NCBI RefSeq assembly: GCF_965279055.1
Contig: NZ_OZ257125.1
Coordinates: 4,464,001 to 4,528,000, forward strand
From: Hydrocarboniphaga sp965279055
GTDB lineage: Bacteria > Pseudomonadota > Gammaproteobacteria > Nevskiales > Nevskiaceae
Length of the DNA stretch: 64,000 nt
Direction: 5' to 3'
Position numbers and translations under genes: made by a program. The notes under the pieces are model-generated. The model had not been told where the DNA came from. It ran no database searches and saw only the letters and a program-made list of their open reading frames with translations. Shown here piece by piece: positions 28,697 to 39,062 of this stretch (position 1 is its first letter; every line of letters begins with the position of its first letter).

Positions 28697-31171
28697 ATGG
28701 TGGAGAGGAACGTGAAACCGGCGATCCACGATCACATCGGCCTCAAGCAATGGCTGGCGCAGCGCCGCCAGTTGGCGGGCAGCGGCGGCGACGCCGCGCT
28801 GGTGCTCGGCGGCACTGGCCACCTGCTGCTGTCTCCGCTGGAAGAGGCGCAAACCCGGGCGCACCTGCTGCACCGCGTGCTGCCGGACATCGACCGGCAG
28901 GCGCCGATCCGCAAAGTGGTGTTGATGACCGGCGCCGCCCCCGGTATCGACCTGGTATTCAATCGCACCGCCAGCGAATGGTTCCAGCGCTGCGGCATCG
29001 AATGCGCCAGCGTCGCGCTGCTGCCGGTGCCGCCGCAATGGCTGTTCCGCGACTGGCTGCTGCGCGCCGAAGCAGACGGGCAGACTCTCGGCGACGGCGC
29101 GCGCGAACGCTGCCTTGATGCGATCAACAAGCTGCTCGCCGATGCGCAGAGCCGCGTGCTGCTGTACGACCCGGCCGAGCCCGATCTGGACGCGCTCGCC
29201 GCCTCCAGCAAGTGGCGCACCGAGCAATATCGGGCGCTCGCCGCCTGCCTGGCCGAGCAGTCCGACGTGCTGGTCGCGGTGTTGCGCGCACAGAAGCTCG
29301 GCGAGCCCGGCGGCACGGCGGAGGTCGTGGAATGGCGGCGCCATCCGCAGCGCATTCCAACGCGCTTTTCGACGCTCGCCGACGCGGCCAGCGAGCGCGC
29401 CCGCCATCACCCGCTGATCGTGATCGACCCCGGCGTCGCCTTCGTCGAGGCCGCGGCCGAGCGCGGCAACGGTTCGGCCGATGGCCAGGCCGAGGCGCTG
29501 CTGGCGCAAGCCGAGGCGGCCATGCGCGACGGCAACGACCTGCGCTGCCACGATCTGCTGTCGCGCGCGCTCAAACGCGGCCTGCGGTCCCGGCGCATGG
29601 AATATCTGCGCATCCTGGCGCTGGCCAACGTTGGCGGCACGCGGCTGGCGATGGAGCACTACCGCAGCCTGGTCCTGCTGCCGCAGGAGCTGGACGAGGA
29701 CTGGCTGGCGCTGCACGGCCGGCTCGAAAAGGATCTGGGCCTGGCCAACAGCGGCGACGAAGCGGTCGCGCATTTCCTGCGTGCGGCCGAGGCCTACGCG
29801 GACTCGTTCCGGCGCTGGCACGGGCCGTACAGCGGCATCAACGCGGCGACGATGCTGCTGATGGCCGGGCGGCCGGCGCCGGCGCGCGAGCTGGCGCAAC
29901 AGGTGCAGGAGCGCCTGGCCGAGTTGCAGCCGGAGCGCGAGCTCGAGCAGTTCTTTCACCTGGTTTCCGGCGCCGAAGCCGCACTGCATCTGGGCAACCA
30001 GACGCTGTGCCGCGAGCGCCTCGCCCAGGCCAATCAACGCTGCGTCAACGACGTGGTGCGCCGCGGCCGCACCTTGCAGCAGCTGCGCCGGCTGTGCCGG
30101 AAACTGCAGGTCGATCCGGCCTTGCTCGAACCGCTGCGGATGCCGCCGCTGATGCTGCTGCGGCGACGCCCCGACAGCGGCGCCGGCGTGGACGACGAAG
30201 CCGCGCTGGAGTTGCGCATCGAGGCCGACATTCCCCGCGGCGCGCTGGTGTTCATGCCACTGCTCGACCGCGTCGACCTGGCCATCGCCGCGCTGCTGCT
30301 CGAGCGCGGCGTGCATCTGTATCCGACGCTGAGCCAGCCCGCGGCCGAGGCGCGCGCGAGCTGGAACGCACAGTGGGGCGAGGCCACGGCACAGCGCCTG
30401 GGCGAGGTGCTGGCGCGCGCACAGCGTGTCGCGATCGTGCCCGGCTTTCTCGACGACGAGGTGCCGTGGCGTGCGCACCAGCTCGCCTGCACCGCGCTCG
30501 GCGCATCGCTGCAGACCGCGTTGAGGCTGGGCTGCGAATGGCGCTCGGCCTGGATCGAGCGCCGGCAGACGCGCGTGTTCTGCCGGCCCGGCCAGGTCGG
30601 CGAATACGTCGAAGGGCCGGTGCCGGCAGCGGGCCGGCGCATGGTCGGCGTGCTGTTCGCCGATTTCGTCGGCTTCGGCCGCATCGCCGACACCGACATG
30701 CCGCGCTTCTGGCGCGAGATCATGGGCACGATGAGCACGCGCCTGGGCCATTACGGCCGCAAGGTGTTGCACAGCGCCACCTGGGGTGACGCGCTGCACG
30801 TGGTGACCTGCGACGCCACCACCGCGGCCGAGATCGCCGCCGACATCCTCTCCGCGCTGGAGGCGCAGCGCCGCCAACGCGGCGTCGCGGCGCAGCTGGA
30901 GCTGCGCGTCGCCGCGCACTACGCGCCGGCTTTCGAGGATGTCGACGCGCTGCGCGGCACGCCGGTGTTCTACGGTTCGCAGATCAGCTTCGCCGCGCGT
31001 ATCGAGCCGGTGACGCCGCCGGGCACGGTGTTCGGCTCCGACGCCTTCGTCGCCCAGCTGATGCTGGAATCGCCGGAGCGCTTCTCGGCCGAGTACGCCG
31101 GCGAGCTGGAGCTGGCGAAAAAATTCGGTGCGCACCCGCTGTTCGCGGTGCATCGACGCGCTGTCGGTTGA
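28697..31171 (+). CDS. Large protein with C-terminal class III nucleotidyl cyclase domain
   Basis: 824 residues from ATG 28697; GTG 28712 is an alternative closer to GGAGAGG. The N-terminal 250 residues look like a Rossmann-type sensor (VVLMTGAAPGIDLVFNR; VLYDPAEPDLDALA). A helical TPR-like middle (270-480) resembles the TRAFs-binding type. The C-terminal cyclase homology domain starts near residue 645. Both metal aspartates are present (FADFVGF and WGDALHV), and ISFAARIEPVTPPG keeps the transition-state Arg, but the neighbouring Asn is Ser. Base specificity cannot be read. It may make a cyclic nucleotide or be a sensor. It shares a 153-base divergent promoter region with the TIR gene. Confidence 0.75.
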   Translation: MVERNVKPAIHDHIGLKQWLAQRRQLAGSGGDAALVLGGTGHLLLSPLEEAQTRAHLLHRVLPDIDRQAPIRKVVLMTGAAPGIDLVFNRTASEWFQRCGIECASVALLPVPPQWLFRDWLLRAEADGQTLGDGARERCLDAINKLLADAQSRVLLYDPAEPDLDALAASSKWRTEQYRALAACLAEQSDVLVAVLRAQKLGEPGGTAEVVEWRRHPQRIPTRFSTLADAASERARHHPLIVIDPGVAFVEAAAERGNGSADGQAEALLAQAEAAMRDGNDLRCHDLLSRALKRGLRSRRMEYLRILALANVGGTRLAMEHYRSLVLLPQELDEDWLALHGRLEKDLGLANSGDEAVAHFLRAAEAYADSFRRWHGPYSGINAATMLLMAGRPAPARELAQQVQERLAELQPERELEQFFHLVSGAEAALHLGNQTLCRERLAQANQRCVNDVVRRGRTLQQLRRLCRKLQVDPALLEPLRMPPLMLLRRRPDSGAGVDDEAALELRIEADIPRGALVFMPLLDRVDLAIAALLLERGVHLYPTLSQPAAEARASWNAQWGEATAQRLGEVLARAQRVAIVPGFLDDEVPWRAHQLACTALGASLQTALRLGCEWRSAWIERRQTRVFCRPGQVGEYVEGPVPAAGRRMVGVLFADFVGFGRIADTDMPRFWREIMGTMSTRLGHYGRKVLHSATWGDALHVVTCDATTAAEIAADILSALEAQRRQRGVAAQLELRVAAHYAPAFEDVDALRGTPVFYGSQISFAARIEPVTPPGTVFGSDAFVAQLMLESPERFSAEYAGELELAKKFGAHPLFAVHRRAVG

Positions 31172-31222
31172 CGTAGCCCGGGCGGAGCCCGGGATCGTGC
31201 ACCCGGGTTTCACCCGGACTAC
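31171..31222. repeat. Extragenic palindrome of the GTAGCCCGGG type
   Basis: GTAGCCCGGGCGGAGCCCGGG faces CCCGGGTTTCACCCGGACTAC around a short spacer. This kind of palindrome is common between genes in pseudomonads and relatives and may stop transcription between the cyclase-domain gene and prfC. Confidence 0.65.
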
Positions 31223-31272
31223 GACGGCCCACACACCGCTACAATTCGCACCCCGCATTCAGGCTGCACCCC

Positions 31273-32862
<1,590 letters not shown>

Positions 32863-32885
32863 CGTCGACGGAAAAACGCGGCGAA

Positions 32886-32902
32886 AGAGCAGAAACTGCT
32901 CT
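32886..32902 (+). terminator. Short hairpin after prfC
   Basis: AGAGCAG-AAA-CTGCTCT, 23 bases after the prfC stop. There is no T-run, so it may be only a weak terminator or an RNA-end stabiliser. Confidence 0.45.
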
Positions 32903-33073
32903 CTATACCGAGGCTTACATTCGCCCCATTCAGGTTAAATTAATTCGTTCAGCTAACCATAGCGGCTGTTGAGTGGCCGGCGCGACATTCGGGGGGAGGG
33001 ATCTCCCGGGGTTGACGGCGAACAAAGTCCAAAAAATATCGAGCTGTTGTTTACCCCTAACAGGAGGTTGCCC

Positions 33074-34369
33074 ATGTCGTCCCGACTGCGTTGTCTTGCG
33101 CTTTCGGCTGCCGCGTTCTGCGCAGTTGCCGGATTCACGCAAAAATCGATCGCCGCAGAACCCGAATCTGCCGGTTATGAAGAGCCCAAAGCCTATATCG
33201 GCGGCGGCGCCTTCTGGAATCACCCCGACTCCAACCGCAACATGGACGACGGTTGGGGCTCGCGCGCCTTCATCGGTACGCGTCTCGACAGCGGCCTGAT
33301 GTTCGAAGGCAACGTGTTTGGCCTGCAGGGCAAGCGCGACGTCGGCTCGGGCAAGGATTCGGCCTGGGGCGGCGGCGGCGACTTCGTGTTCCCGTTCACC
33401 ACCGGCGGCTTCCAGCCGTTCATCCTCGCCGGCGGTGGCTACACCAGCGAGAAGGTCAATGGCGACAACGGCGGTGCCGGTTACGCCAATGTCGGCCTGG
33501 GCTTCTTCGTGCCGCTGACCGAAGGCCTGAAGCTGCGTCCGGAAGCGCGCTACGTCGCCGTGTTCAGCGACCACGGCTCGGCCAGCGGCGACGACAGCCC
33601 GCTGTATGACCTCGAAGTGGGTCTGGCGCTGCAGGCCGACATCGGCAAGCGCAAGCCGCTCGATGCCGACGGCGACGGCGTGGTCGACCCGAACGATGCC
33701 TGCCCGAACACCCCGGCCGGCGTCCAGGTCGACAGCCGCGGCTGCCCGCTCGATGCGGACGGCGATGGCGTGGCGGACTACCTCGACAAGTGCCCGAACA
33801 CCCCGCGCGGTGCGCCGGTCAATGCCCAGGGCTGCCCGGTCGACTCCGACGGCGACGGCGTTGCCGACTACCTCGACAAGTGCCCGAACACCCCGCGTGG
33901 CGCCACGGTTGATGCCAGCGGCTGCCCGATCGACAGCGATCGCGACGGCGTGCCGGATTACGCCGACAAGTGCCCGAACACCCCGTACGGCCTGAAGGTC
34001 GATGCCGAAGGCTGCGTCCGCGAAGCCCAGACCATCGTGCTGCAGAACGTCAACTTCGAGTTCAACAAGGCAACCTTGACCGCCGACAGCAAGACCGTCC
34101 TCGACGGTGTCGCCACTGGCCTGAAGAGCGATCCCAACATGAAGGTCGAGCTGGCCGGTCACACCGACAGCAAGGGCAGCGATGCCTACAACCTGAAGCT
34201 CTCGCAGAACCGCGCCAACTCGGTCAAGGCCTACCTGGTCACCCAGGGCATCCCGGCCAGCCGCCTGACCGCGAAGGGCTACGGCGAGACCAAGCCGGTC
34301 GCGACCAACGACACCGACGAGGGCCGCGCCCAGAATCGCCGCGTCGAGTTCCGCGTGCTGGCGAAGTAA
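33074..34369 (+). CDS. OmpA-family outer-membrane protein with thrombospondin type 3 repeats
   Basis: 431 residues from ATG 33074, with AGGAGG 7 bases upstream. Signal peptide, then an 8-strand OmpA-like barrel (about 35-190). Four repeats of the calcium-binding type-3 form D-x-DGDGV..D..D.CPNTP.G follow (about 195-320). The OmpA C-terminal domain (LQNVNFEFNKATLTADSKTV, then LAGHTDSKGSDAYNLKLSQ with NRRVEF) binds peptidoglycan through its conserved Asp and Arg. It anchors the outer membrane to the wall. A long leader (about 210 bases from prfC) and a strong terminator indicate a single, well-expressed gene. Confidence 0.93.
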   Translation: MSSRLRCLALSAAAFCAVAGFTQKSIAAEPESAGYEEPKAYIGGGAFWNHPDSNRNMDDGWGSRAFIGTRLDSGLMFEGNVFGLQGKRDVGSGKDSAWGGGGDFVFPFTTGGFQPFILAGGGYTSEKVNGDNGGAGYANVGLGFFVPLTEGLKLRPEARYVAVFSDHGSASGDDSPLYDLEVGLALQADIGKRKPLDADGDGVVDPNDACPNTPAGVQVDSRGCPLDADGDGVADYLDKCPNTPRGAPVNAQGCPVDSDGDGVADYLDKCPNTPRGATVDASGCPIDSDRDGVPDYADKCPNTPYGLKVDAEGCVREAQTIVLQNVNFEFNKATLTADSKTVLDGVATGLKSDPNMKVELAGHTDSKGSDAYNLKLSQNRANSVKAYLVTQGIPASRLTAKGYGETKPVATNDTDEGRAQNRRVEFRVLAK

Positions 34370-34393
34370 GCCTCAGCGTCAAGCGGTAACCAG

Positions 34394-34424
34394 GGCCGGA
34401 CGGCGCAAGCCGTCCGGCCTTTTT
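34394..34424 (+). terminator. Strong rho-independent terminator of the OmpA-family gene
   Basis: Perfect 11-bp stem GGCCGGACGGC / GCCGTCCGGCC with a GCAA tetraloop followed by TTTTT. Confidence 0.95.
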
Positions 34425-34452
34425 CGTGGGCGACAGAAAACGCAGCTGCCCC

Positions 34453-34520
34453 TGTAGGAGCGGGTCCTACCCGCGACTGCGCCGGTGGGGCCTCAGTCGC
34501 GGGTAGGACCCGCTCCTACA
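34453..34520. repeat. REP-like palindrome, copy 1
   Basis: Arms begin TGTAGGAGCGGG and end CCCGCTCCTACA. The variable inner bases are GTCCTAC on the left and GTAGGAC on the right, so the stem is perfect. One of five family members in the window. Confidence 0.9.
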
Positions 34521-34576
34521 AAAGCATCGCTAACCGGCTGCGCTTTTCCGCCGGTATCTGTACCCTGCGCGACTTC

Positions 34577-35818
34577 ATGAATCGCCCTGCTCACGATCCC
34601 TACGCTGCAATGCGGCTGGCGCCGTTCCGCCGGCTGATCACCGCCAACCTGCTGCTGAGCACCGCCACGCTGATCCAGGAAGTGGTGATCGGCTACGAGC
34701 TCTATCAGCTCACCCACGATCCGCTGGCGCTGGGCCTGGTCGGCCTCGCCGAGGCGCTGCCGTTCATTGCGCTGGCGCTGTTCGGCGGCCATCTCGCCGA
34801 CCGCCGCGAAAAAACCCGGCTGATGCAGATCGCCGGCAGCGTCATCGCCGCCGGTTCGGCCTTGCTGATCTGGGCGATGCTGCCTTCGACTCAGGCGATG
34901 CTGCCGCAGCCGGCGCTGCTGGCGATCATCTACAGCTCGGTATTCCTGCTCGGCCTGGCGCGCGGCATCTACTCGCCGGCCTCGGCCTCGCTGCGGCCGT
35001 TCCTGGTGCCACGCGAGATCTATCCGAACTCGGCCAGCTGGAGCGCGACCTTCTTCCAGTCCGGCGCGATCGCCGGCCCGGCGTTGGCCGGCTTCCTCTA
35101 CGTGTTGCTTGGCCTGACCGGAACGCTGTGCGTGGTGCTGGGCATGGTGCTGCTCAACATCGTGCTGATCGGGCGCATCCCCAAGCAGCCGGTGGCGCCG
35201 GCGCCGAACCCGGTGGCGCTGTGGGCCAGCCTGCGCGAGGGCATCGCCTACGTCTGGAAGACCAAGATCCTGCTGTATGCGATCTCGCTGGACATGTTCT
35301 CGGTGCTGTTCGGCGGCGTGGTCGCGATCCTGCCGATCTTCGCCGCGGACATTCTCAAGGTCGGGCCGCAGGGCCTGGGCCTGCTGCGCGCGGCACCGGC
35401 AGCCGGCGCGCTGATCACGGTGATCGCCTGCAACTGGTATCCGCCGACGCGCCGTCCGTGGGCAACGCTGCTGACCGTGGTCGCCGGCTTCGGCGTCGCG
35501 GTATTGGTGTTCGCGGTCTCCGAGACGTTCTGGCTGTCGGCTGCGGCGCTGTTCGCCAGCGGCGCTTTCGACAGCGTCAGCGTGGTGATCCGCAACACCT
35601 TGCTGCAGACCTTGCCGGCGGACCACATGCGCGGCCGCGTGTCCTCGGTCAACAGCATCTTCATCTCGGCGTCGAACGAACTCGGCGCCTTCGAATCCGG
35701 CCTCGCCGCCAAGCTGCTCGGCACCGTGCCCTCGGTGATCGCCGGCGGTATCGCGACACTGGCCGTGGTCGGCTACATCTGGACGCGCTCGCGCGCGCTG
35801 CTCAAGGTGCGGTTGTAA
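34577..35818 (+). CDS. MFS exporter of the EntS-like (MFS_3) type
   Basis: 413 residues, about twelve hydrophobic segments. The N-terminal half has LITANLLLSTATLIQEVVIG and the loop GGHLADRREKTRLM, the MFS motif A variant seen in enterobactin exporter EntS relatives. RGIYSPASASLRPFLVP is typical of the same group. EntS exports a siderophore, but members of this family also move drugs, and no siderophore genes lie nearby. Single gene between a REP element and another palindrome. Confidence 0.85.
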   Translation: MNRPAHDPYAAMRLAPFRRLITANLLLSTATLIQEVVIGYELYQLTHDPLALGLVGLAEALPFIALALFGGHLADRREKTRLMQIAGSVIAAGSALLIWAMLPSTQAMLPQPALLAIIYSSVFLLGLARGIYSPASASLRPFLVPREIYPNSASWSATFFQSGAIAGPALAGFLYVLLGLTGTLCVVLGMVLLNIVLIGRIPKQPVAPAPNPVALWASLREGIAYVWKTKILLYAISLDMFSVLFGGVVAILPIFAADILKVGPQGLGLLRAAPAAGALITVIACNWYPPTRRPWATLLTVVAGFGVAVLVFAVSETFWLSAAALFASGAFDSVSVVIRNTLLQTLPADHMRGRVSSVNSIFISASNELGAFESGLAAKLLGTVPSVIAGGIATLAVVGYIWTRSRALLKVRL

Positions 35819-35834
35819 CCACCCAGCGGCCCTT

Positions 35835-35929
35835 CGTTCCTCCCGAGTAGTTCGCGCAGCGAACGTATCGAGGGACGCATCGCCGCTGTGTCCCTCGATA
35901 CGCGCCTGCGGCGCTACTCGGGAGGAACG
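35835..35929. repeat. CGAGTAG/TATCGAGGG palindrome family, copy A
   Basis: CGTTCCTCCCGAGTAG...CGTATCGAGGGAC on the left is mirrored by TCCCTCGATACG...CTACTCGGGAGGAACG on the right. Each half is itself a small hairpin (CGCGCAGCG; CGCCTGCGGCG). It lies between the MFS gene and the next gene. Confidence 0.88.
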
Positions 35930-36048
35930 GGATTTTGTGAACGCCGCGTAGAAGCAAGGGATCGCTGGGAAATTGATGACCGGTATGGATTGTCCGCTTG
36001 GCGTGGCTGCGGTGCCCGGCTAGGCTTGCCGCACACCCGGGAGAATCC

Positions 36049-37035
36049 ATGCTTCGCCACCGTTTTGCCGCCGGCCTGCTGGCAGCGGCCTCCGTCTCCG
36101 CGCCAGCCCTGGCGCAGGAAGCTCCCTCCGCTGCCGGCTTCGATACCAGCCTGCCGCTGCGTGCGCGTCCGGGCGAATGCTATGCCCGCGTCTACACGCC
36201 GCCGCAGTTCAAGACGGTCAGCGAAACGGTGTTGAAGAAGGCCGCGTCCGAGCGCATCGACGTGCTGCCGGAACGCTACGAATGGGACGAGCAGACGGTG
36301 ATGGTCAAGCCGGCCAGCGAGCGTGTCGTCGAAGTCGTGCCGGCACAGTACCGCTGGGAAGAAGAGCAGGTGCTGGTCAAGCCGGCCGGCGAGAAGATCG
36401 AGCAGATTCCGGCGACCTACAAGACCACCACCGAGCGCCAGCTGGTCAAGCCGGCGTCGCAGGAATGGAAGCGCGGCCGCGGCCTGGTCGAGAAAGTCGA
36501 CAACCTGACCGGCGACATCATGTGCCTGGTCGAGATTCCGGCCGAGTACCGCGACGTCACGCATCAGGAAGTCGACCGCCCGGCGAGCACGCGCAGCATT
36601 CCGGTCCCGGCCGAATACCAGACCGTGCGCCGCCAGGTGCTGGTCAAGGAAGCCGAGGTGCGCAAGGAAGAAGTGCCGGCGCAATACCAGACGGTGAAAG
36701 TGCGCAAACTGGCGGAGCCGGCGCGCGAAAACCGCATCGCCATCCCCGCCGAATACCAGACCGTGACGCGCCAGGAGAAGGTCGCCGACGGCCACATGCA
36801 ATGGCGCGGCGTGCTGTGCGAAACCAATGCGACGCCGGACACCGTGCGCGCGCTGCAGCAGGCGCTCAAGAGTGCCGGCTTCTATAGCGGCCCGCTCGAC
36901 GGCCGCATCGGCAGCGGCACCGCGGAGGGCGTGCGTCGCTACCAGGCCTCGCAGGGCATGGCCCAGGGCGGCATCACGCTGGAGACGCTGGAACGCCTCG
37001 GCGTGCCCTCCGCCGGACGCGCCACGGCCGGCTGA
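36049..37035 (+). CDS. Exported repeat protein with C-terminal peptidoglycan-binding domain (paralogue 1)
   Basis: 328 residues from ATG 36049. Signal peptide cut near ALAQ-E. Residues about 45-260 are made of 20- to 25-residue repeats that alternate PA(E/Q)Y(Q/R)xV and VLVKPA-like strands, likely a beta-rich rod. A CLVE/CETN cysteine pair frames the region. The last 65 residues (VRALQQALKSAGFYSGPLDG, then RYQASQGMAQGGIT) form a PG_binding_1 domain. It probably sits in the periplasm attached to the wall. It is followed 11 bases later by a second gene with the same architecture, so the pair arose by tandem duplication. Confidence 0.75.
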   Translation: MLRHRFAAGLLAAASVSAPALAQEAPSAAGFDTSLPLRARPGECYARVYTPPQFKTVSETVLKKAASERIDVLPERYEWDEQTVMVKPASERVVEVVPAQYRWEEEQVLVKPAGEKIEQIPATYKTTTERQLVKPASQEWKRGRGLVEKVDNLTGDIMCLVEIPAEYRDVTHQEVDRPASTRSIPVPAEYQTVRRQVLVKEAEVRKEEVPAQYQTVKVRKLAEPARENRIAIPAEYQTVTRQEKVADGHMQWRGVLCETNATPDTVRALQQALKSAGFYSGPLDGRIGSGTAEGVRRYQASQGMAQGGITLETLERLGVPSAGRATAG

Positions 37036-37046
37036 GGCGCCCTGTC

Positions 37047-37976
37047 TTGAACCGCAAACTGCGTCGCGCCGCGCTGCTGTTCGCATCCGGCCTGCTGTGC
37101 TTCGCCGCGAGCGCCGCCGAGGACGGCCTGCTGCTGGCCGAACCACCGCGCGCGCAGCCCGGCGAATGCTGGGCGCAGCTGGTGCAGCCGGCGCGCTACC
37201 AGCGCAAGACCGAGTCGGTGCTGAAGACCCCGGCCGGAGAGCGCGTCCAAACCGTGCCGGCGCGCTACCAATGGGTCGAGAAGACCGAGATCCGGCCGGC
37301 GGGCAAACGCCGTGTCGTGACCCGGGCCGCCGAGTACGAAGTCAGCGAAGAACAGGTGCTGGTGCGGCCCGCCGGTTCTCACGACAAAGTGCGGCCGGCG
37401 CAGTACAAAACCATCGAGGAGCGCGTGGTCACGCGCACCGGCACCGTGCTCAAGCCGGATCCGGTCAGCGGCGAAATGTGCGCGGTCGAAGGGCCGGTCG
37501 AATTCCAGATCGTCAAACGCAAGCTGCTGGTCGAGCCCGCGCGCAGCGAGCCGGTCGAGCAGCCGGCCGTGTACAAGACCGTGCGCCATCGCAAGCTGAT
37601 CACGCCGGCTGAAACCAAGCTGGTCGACGCGCCCGAGCGCAGCATCAAACGCCGCGTGCGCGAGCTGGTCGAGCCCGCACGCCAGATCCGCATCCCGACG
37701 CCGCCGGTGTACGAGGACGTGGTGCGCGTGATCGAAGTCGCGCCGGCGCGCAACCAGTGGGTCAGCGTGGTCTGCGACACCAATGCCACGCCGCAGCTGC
37801 TGCGCCGCGTGCAGCAGGCGCTGGCCAGCGAAGGCTTCAACCCGGGCGCCACCGATGGCCGCTGGAACTCACGTTCGGGCCAGGCGCTGCGCGCCTATCA
37901 GGACAGCAAGGGCCTCACGCAAGGCGGTCTGACCGTTGAAACGCTGCAGGCGCTGGGCCTGACGCTGAGCTCGTAG
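37047..37976 (+). CDS. Exported repeat protein with C-terminal peptidoglycan-binding domain (paralogue 2)
   Basis: 309 residues, start TTG 37047 (NRKLRRAALLFASGLLCFAA signal). It has the same plan as the upstream gene: PGECWAQLVQPARYQ at the head, V..(P)ARYQWVEK repeats, the pattern QVLVRPAG/KLLVEPAR, a C-terminal QWVSVVCDTNATPQLLRRVQ and a PG_binding_1 domain (ALASEGFNPGATDGRW). Divergence from its neighbour is large, so the duplication is old. The TTG start would lower expression relative to paralogue 1. Function unknown; a structural envelope role is likely. Confidence 0.72.
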   Translation: MNRKLRRAALLFASGLLCFAASAAEDGLLLAEPPRAQPGECWAQLVQPARYQRKTESVLKTPAGERVQTVPARYQWVEKTEIRPAGKRRVVTRAAEYEVSEEQVLVRPAGSHDKVRPAQYKTIEERVVTRTGTVLKPDPVSGEMCAVEGPVEFQIVKRKLLVEPARSEPVEQPAVYKTVRHRKLITPAETKLVDAPERSIKRRVRELVEPARQIRIPTPPVYEDVVRVIEVAPARNQWVSVVCDTNATPQLLRRVQQALASEGFNPGATDGRWNSRSGQALRAYQDSKGLTQGGLTVETLQALGLTLSS

Positions 37977-37996
37977 CCCGGCAGCCTTGCGCCGGC

Positions 37997-38665
37997 CTAT
38001 TTGCGCTCGGCGGTATTGACGATCGCCGCCGCCACCTGGAACGGCTGCTTGCCGAAGCGCCTAGCCAGTTCCGGCGGCAGATGCGATTTGTCGACCTGCA
38101 GCAGCGACAGTTGCGCATAGCCGTTGGGCGTGCGCGTCGCCCAGTTCTCGGCCTGCGGTCCGGCGCCGCGCGACGGCTGTATGCCCATCGCGGCGAGCTT
38201 CTCCTGTTGCGGCACGAGGCTGTGCGCGCCGTCGTCGAGCGGCTCGGTCGAGGCCTGCACTTCCATCCAGGTGTTGAAGTCGTGCGTCAGCAAGGGCGCA
38301 GCGACGCGCTGCACCAGCCGCGTCGCCAGCACGCGCTGCAGGCCGGCATTGGCGATGCGCACCGCGCGGCCCGCTGGTTCGATCGCACGCGAACCGGAAG
38401 TCGCGGTCGACGACATGGCGGCGCCGGCGGCCTGCATCAGCGCCGGCCGCAGCACCGAGGCGAAATTGGTCTGGAAATGCGCGCGAAAATGCAGGCGCTC
38501 GCCGTCCTGCTGCGGCTCGCGCAGCAGCTGCAGATCGACCTTGCACAGCGAGCCGAAACTGCCCGCCGGAATCGCCGCGGAGAAATTCAGGCGCTCGGGC
38601 AAGGTCGAGTCTTCATCGGCCAGACTCGCGGCCGCGCGCTCGCGCCAGCGTTTTAAAATGCCCAT
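37997..38665 (-). CDS. Uncharacterised 222-aa protein
   Basis: No signal peptide or membrane segment is clear. The sequence has a central segment FRAHFQTNFASVLRPALMQA, a Ser/Thr-rich turn and FNTWMEVQAST. No catalytic pattern is seen and I do not recognise the family. It is divergent from the acylphosphatase gene with only 39 bases between, and converges on paralogue 2. Codon use is like the neighbouring core genes, so it is probably a real resident gene. Confidence 0.65.
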   Translation of the reverse strand: MGILKRWRERAAASLADEDSTLPERLNFSAAIPAGSFGSLCKVDLQLLREPQQDGERLHFRAHFQTNFASVLRPALMQAAGAAMSSTATSGSRAIEPAGRAVRIANAGLQRVLATRLVQRVAAPLLTHDFNTWMEVQASTEPLDDGAHSLVPQQEKLAAMGIQPSRGAGPQAENWATRTPNGYAQLSLLQVDKSHLPPELARRFGKQPFQVAAAIVNTAERK

Positions 38666-38704
38666 GTCGGCCCTCCTGCGATGACTTTCGAACCCGGTGA
38701 ATCG

Positions 38705-38977
38705 ATGAGCTCATGTTACCGCTTCAGCGTGAACGGTCGCGTTCAGGGTGTGTACTTTCGTCAGTCGACGCGACAGCGCGCACAGCAGCTCGGTCTGTGC
38801 GGCTGGGTACGTAATTGCGATGACGGTTCGGTGGAGGGCCTTGCCTGCGGCAATGACGATGCGCTGCGGCAGCTGCGCGAATGGCTGCAGCTGGGTCCGC
38901 CGGCGGCGAAGGTGGAGCGGGTGGAGTGGGAGGCCGACTCAATGCAGTCGTTCGGCAGCTTCGACGTACTTCGCTAG
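38705..38977 (+). CDS. acyP: Acylphosphatase
   Basis: 90 residues, the usual length. The catalytic Arg lies in GRVQGVYFRQST (phosphate-binding loop) and the catalytic Asn in CGWVRNCDDGSVE. The ending ESF-type strand is replaced by SMQSFGSFDVLR. It hydrolyses acyl phosphates such as carbamoyl or acetyl phosphate in the cytoplasm. ATG 38705 is preferred; the in-frame start at 38681 adds eight unrelated residues. Confidence 0.93.
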   Translation: MSSCYRFSVNGRVQGVYFRQSTRQRAQQLGLCGWVRNCDDGSVEGLACGNDDALRQLREWLQLGPPAAKVERVEWEADSMQSFGSFDVLR

Positions 38978-38982
38978 CTCCG

Positions 38983-39054
38983 CCTGTAGGAGCGGACCCT
39001 GTCCGCGACTCACGCTTCGAGAGCACAGTCGCGGACAGGGTCCGCTCCTACAGG
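38983..39054. repeat. REP-like palindrome, copy 2
   Basis: CCTGTAGGAGCGG outer arms; inner bases ACCCTGT on the left pair with ACAGGGT on the right. It separates the convergent acylphosphatase and SDR genes, so it may also act as a terminator. Confidence 0.9.
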
Positions 39055-39062
39055 TGCAGCCA

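Noticed and set aside
28559..31258. 899-codon open frame opposite the cyclase-domain gene
   Set aside because: Composition is a shadow of the plus-strand gene, with no recognisable motif.
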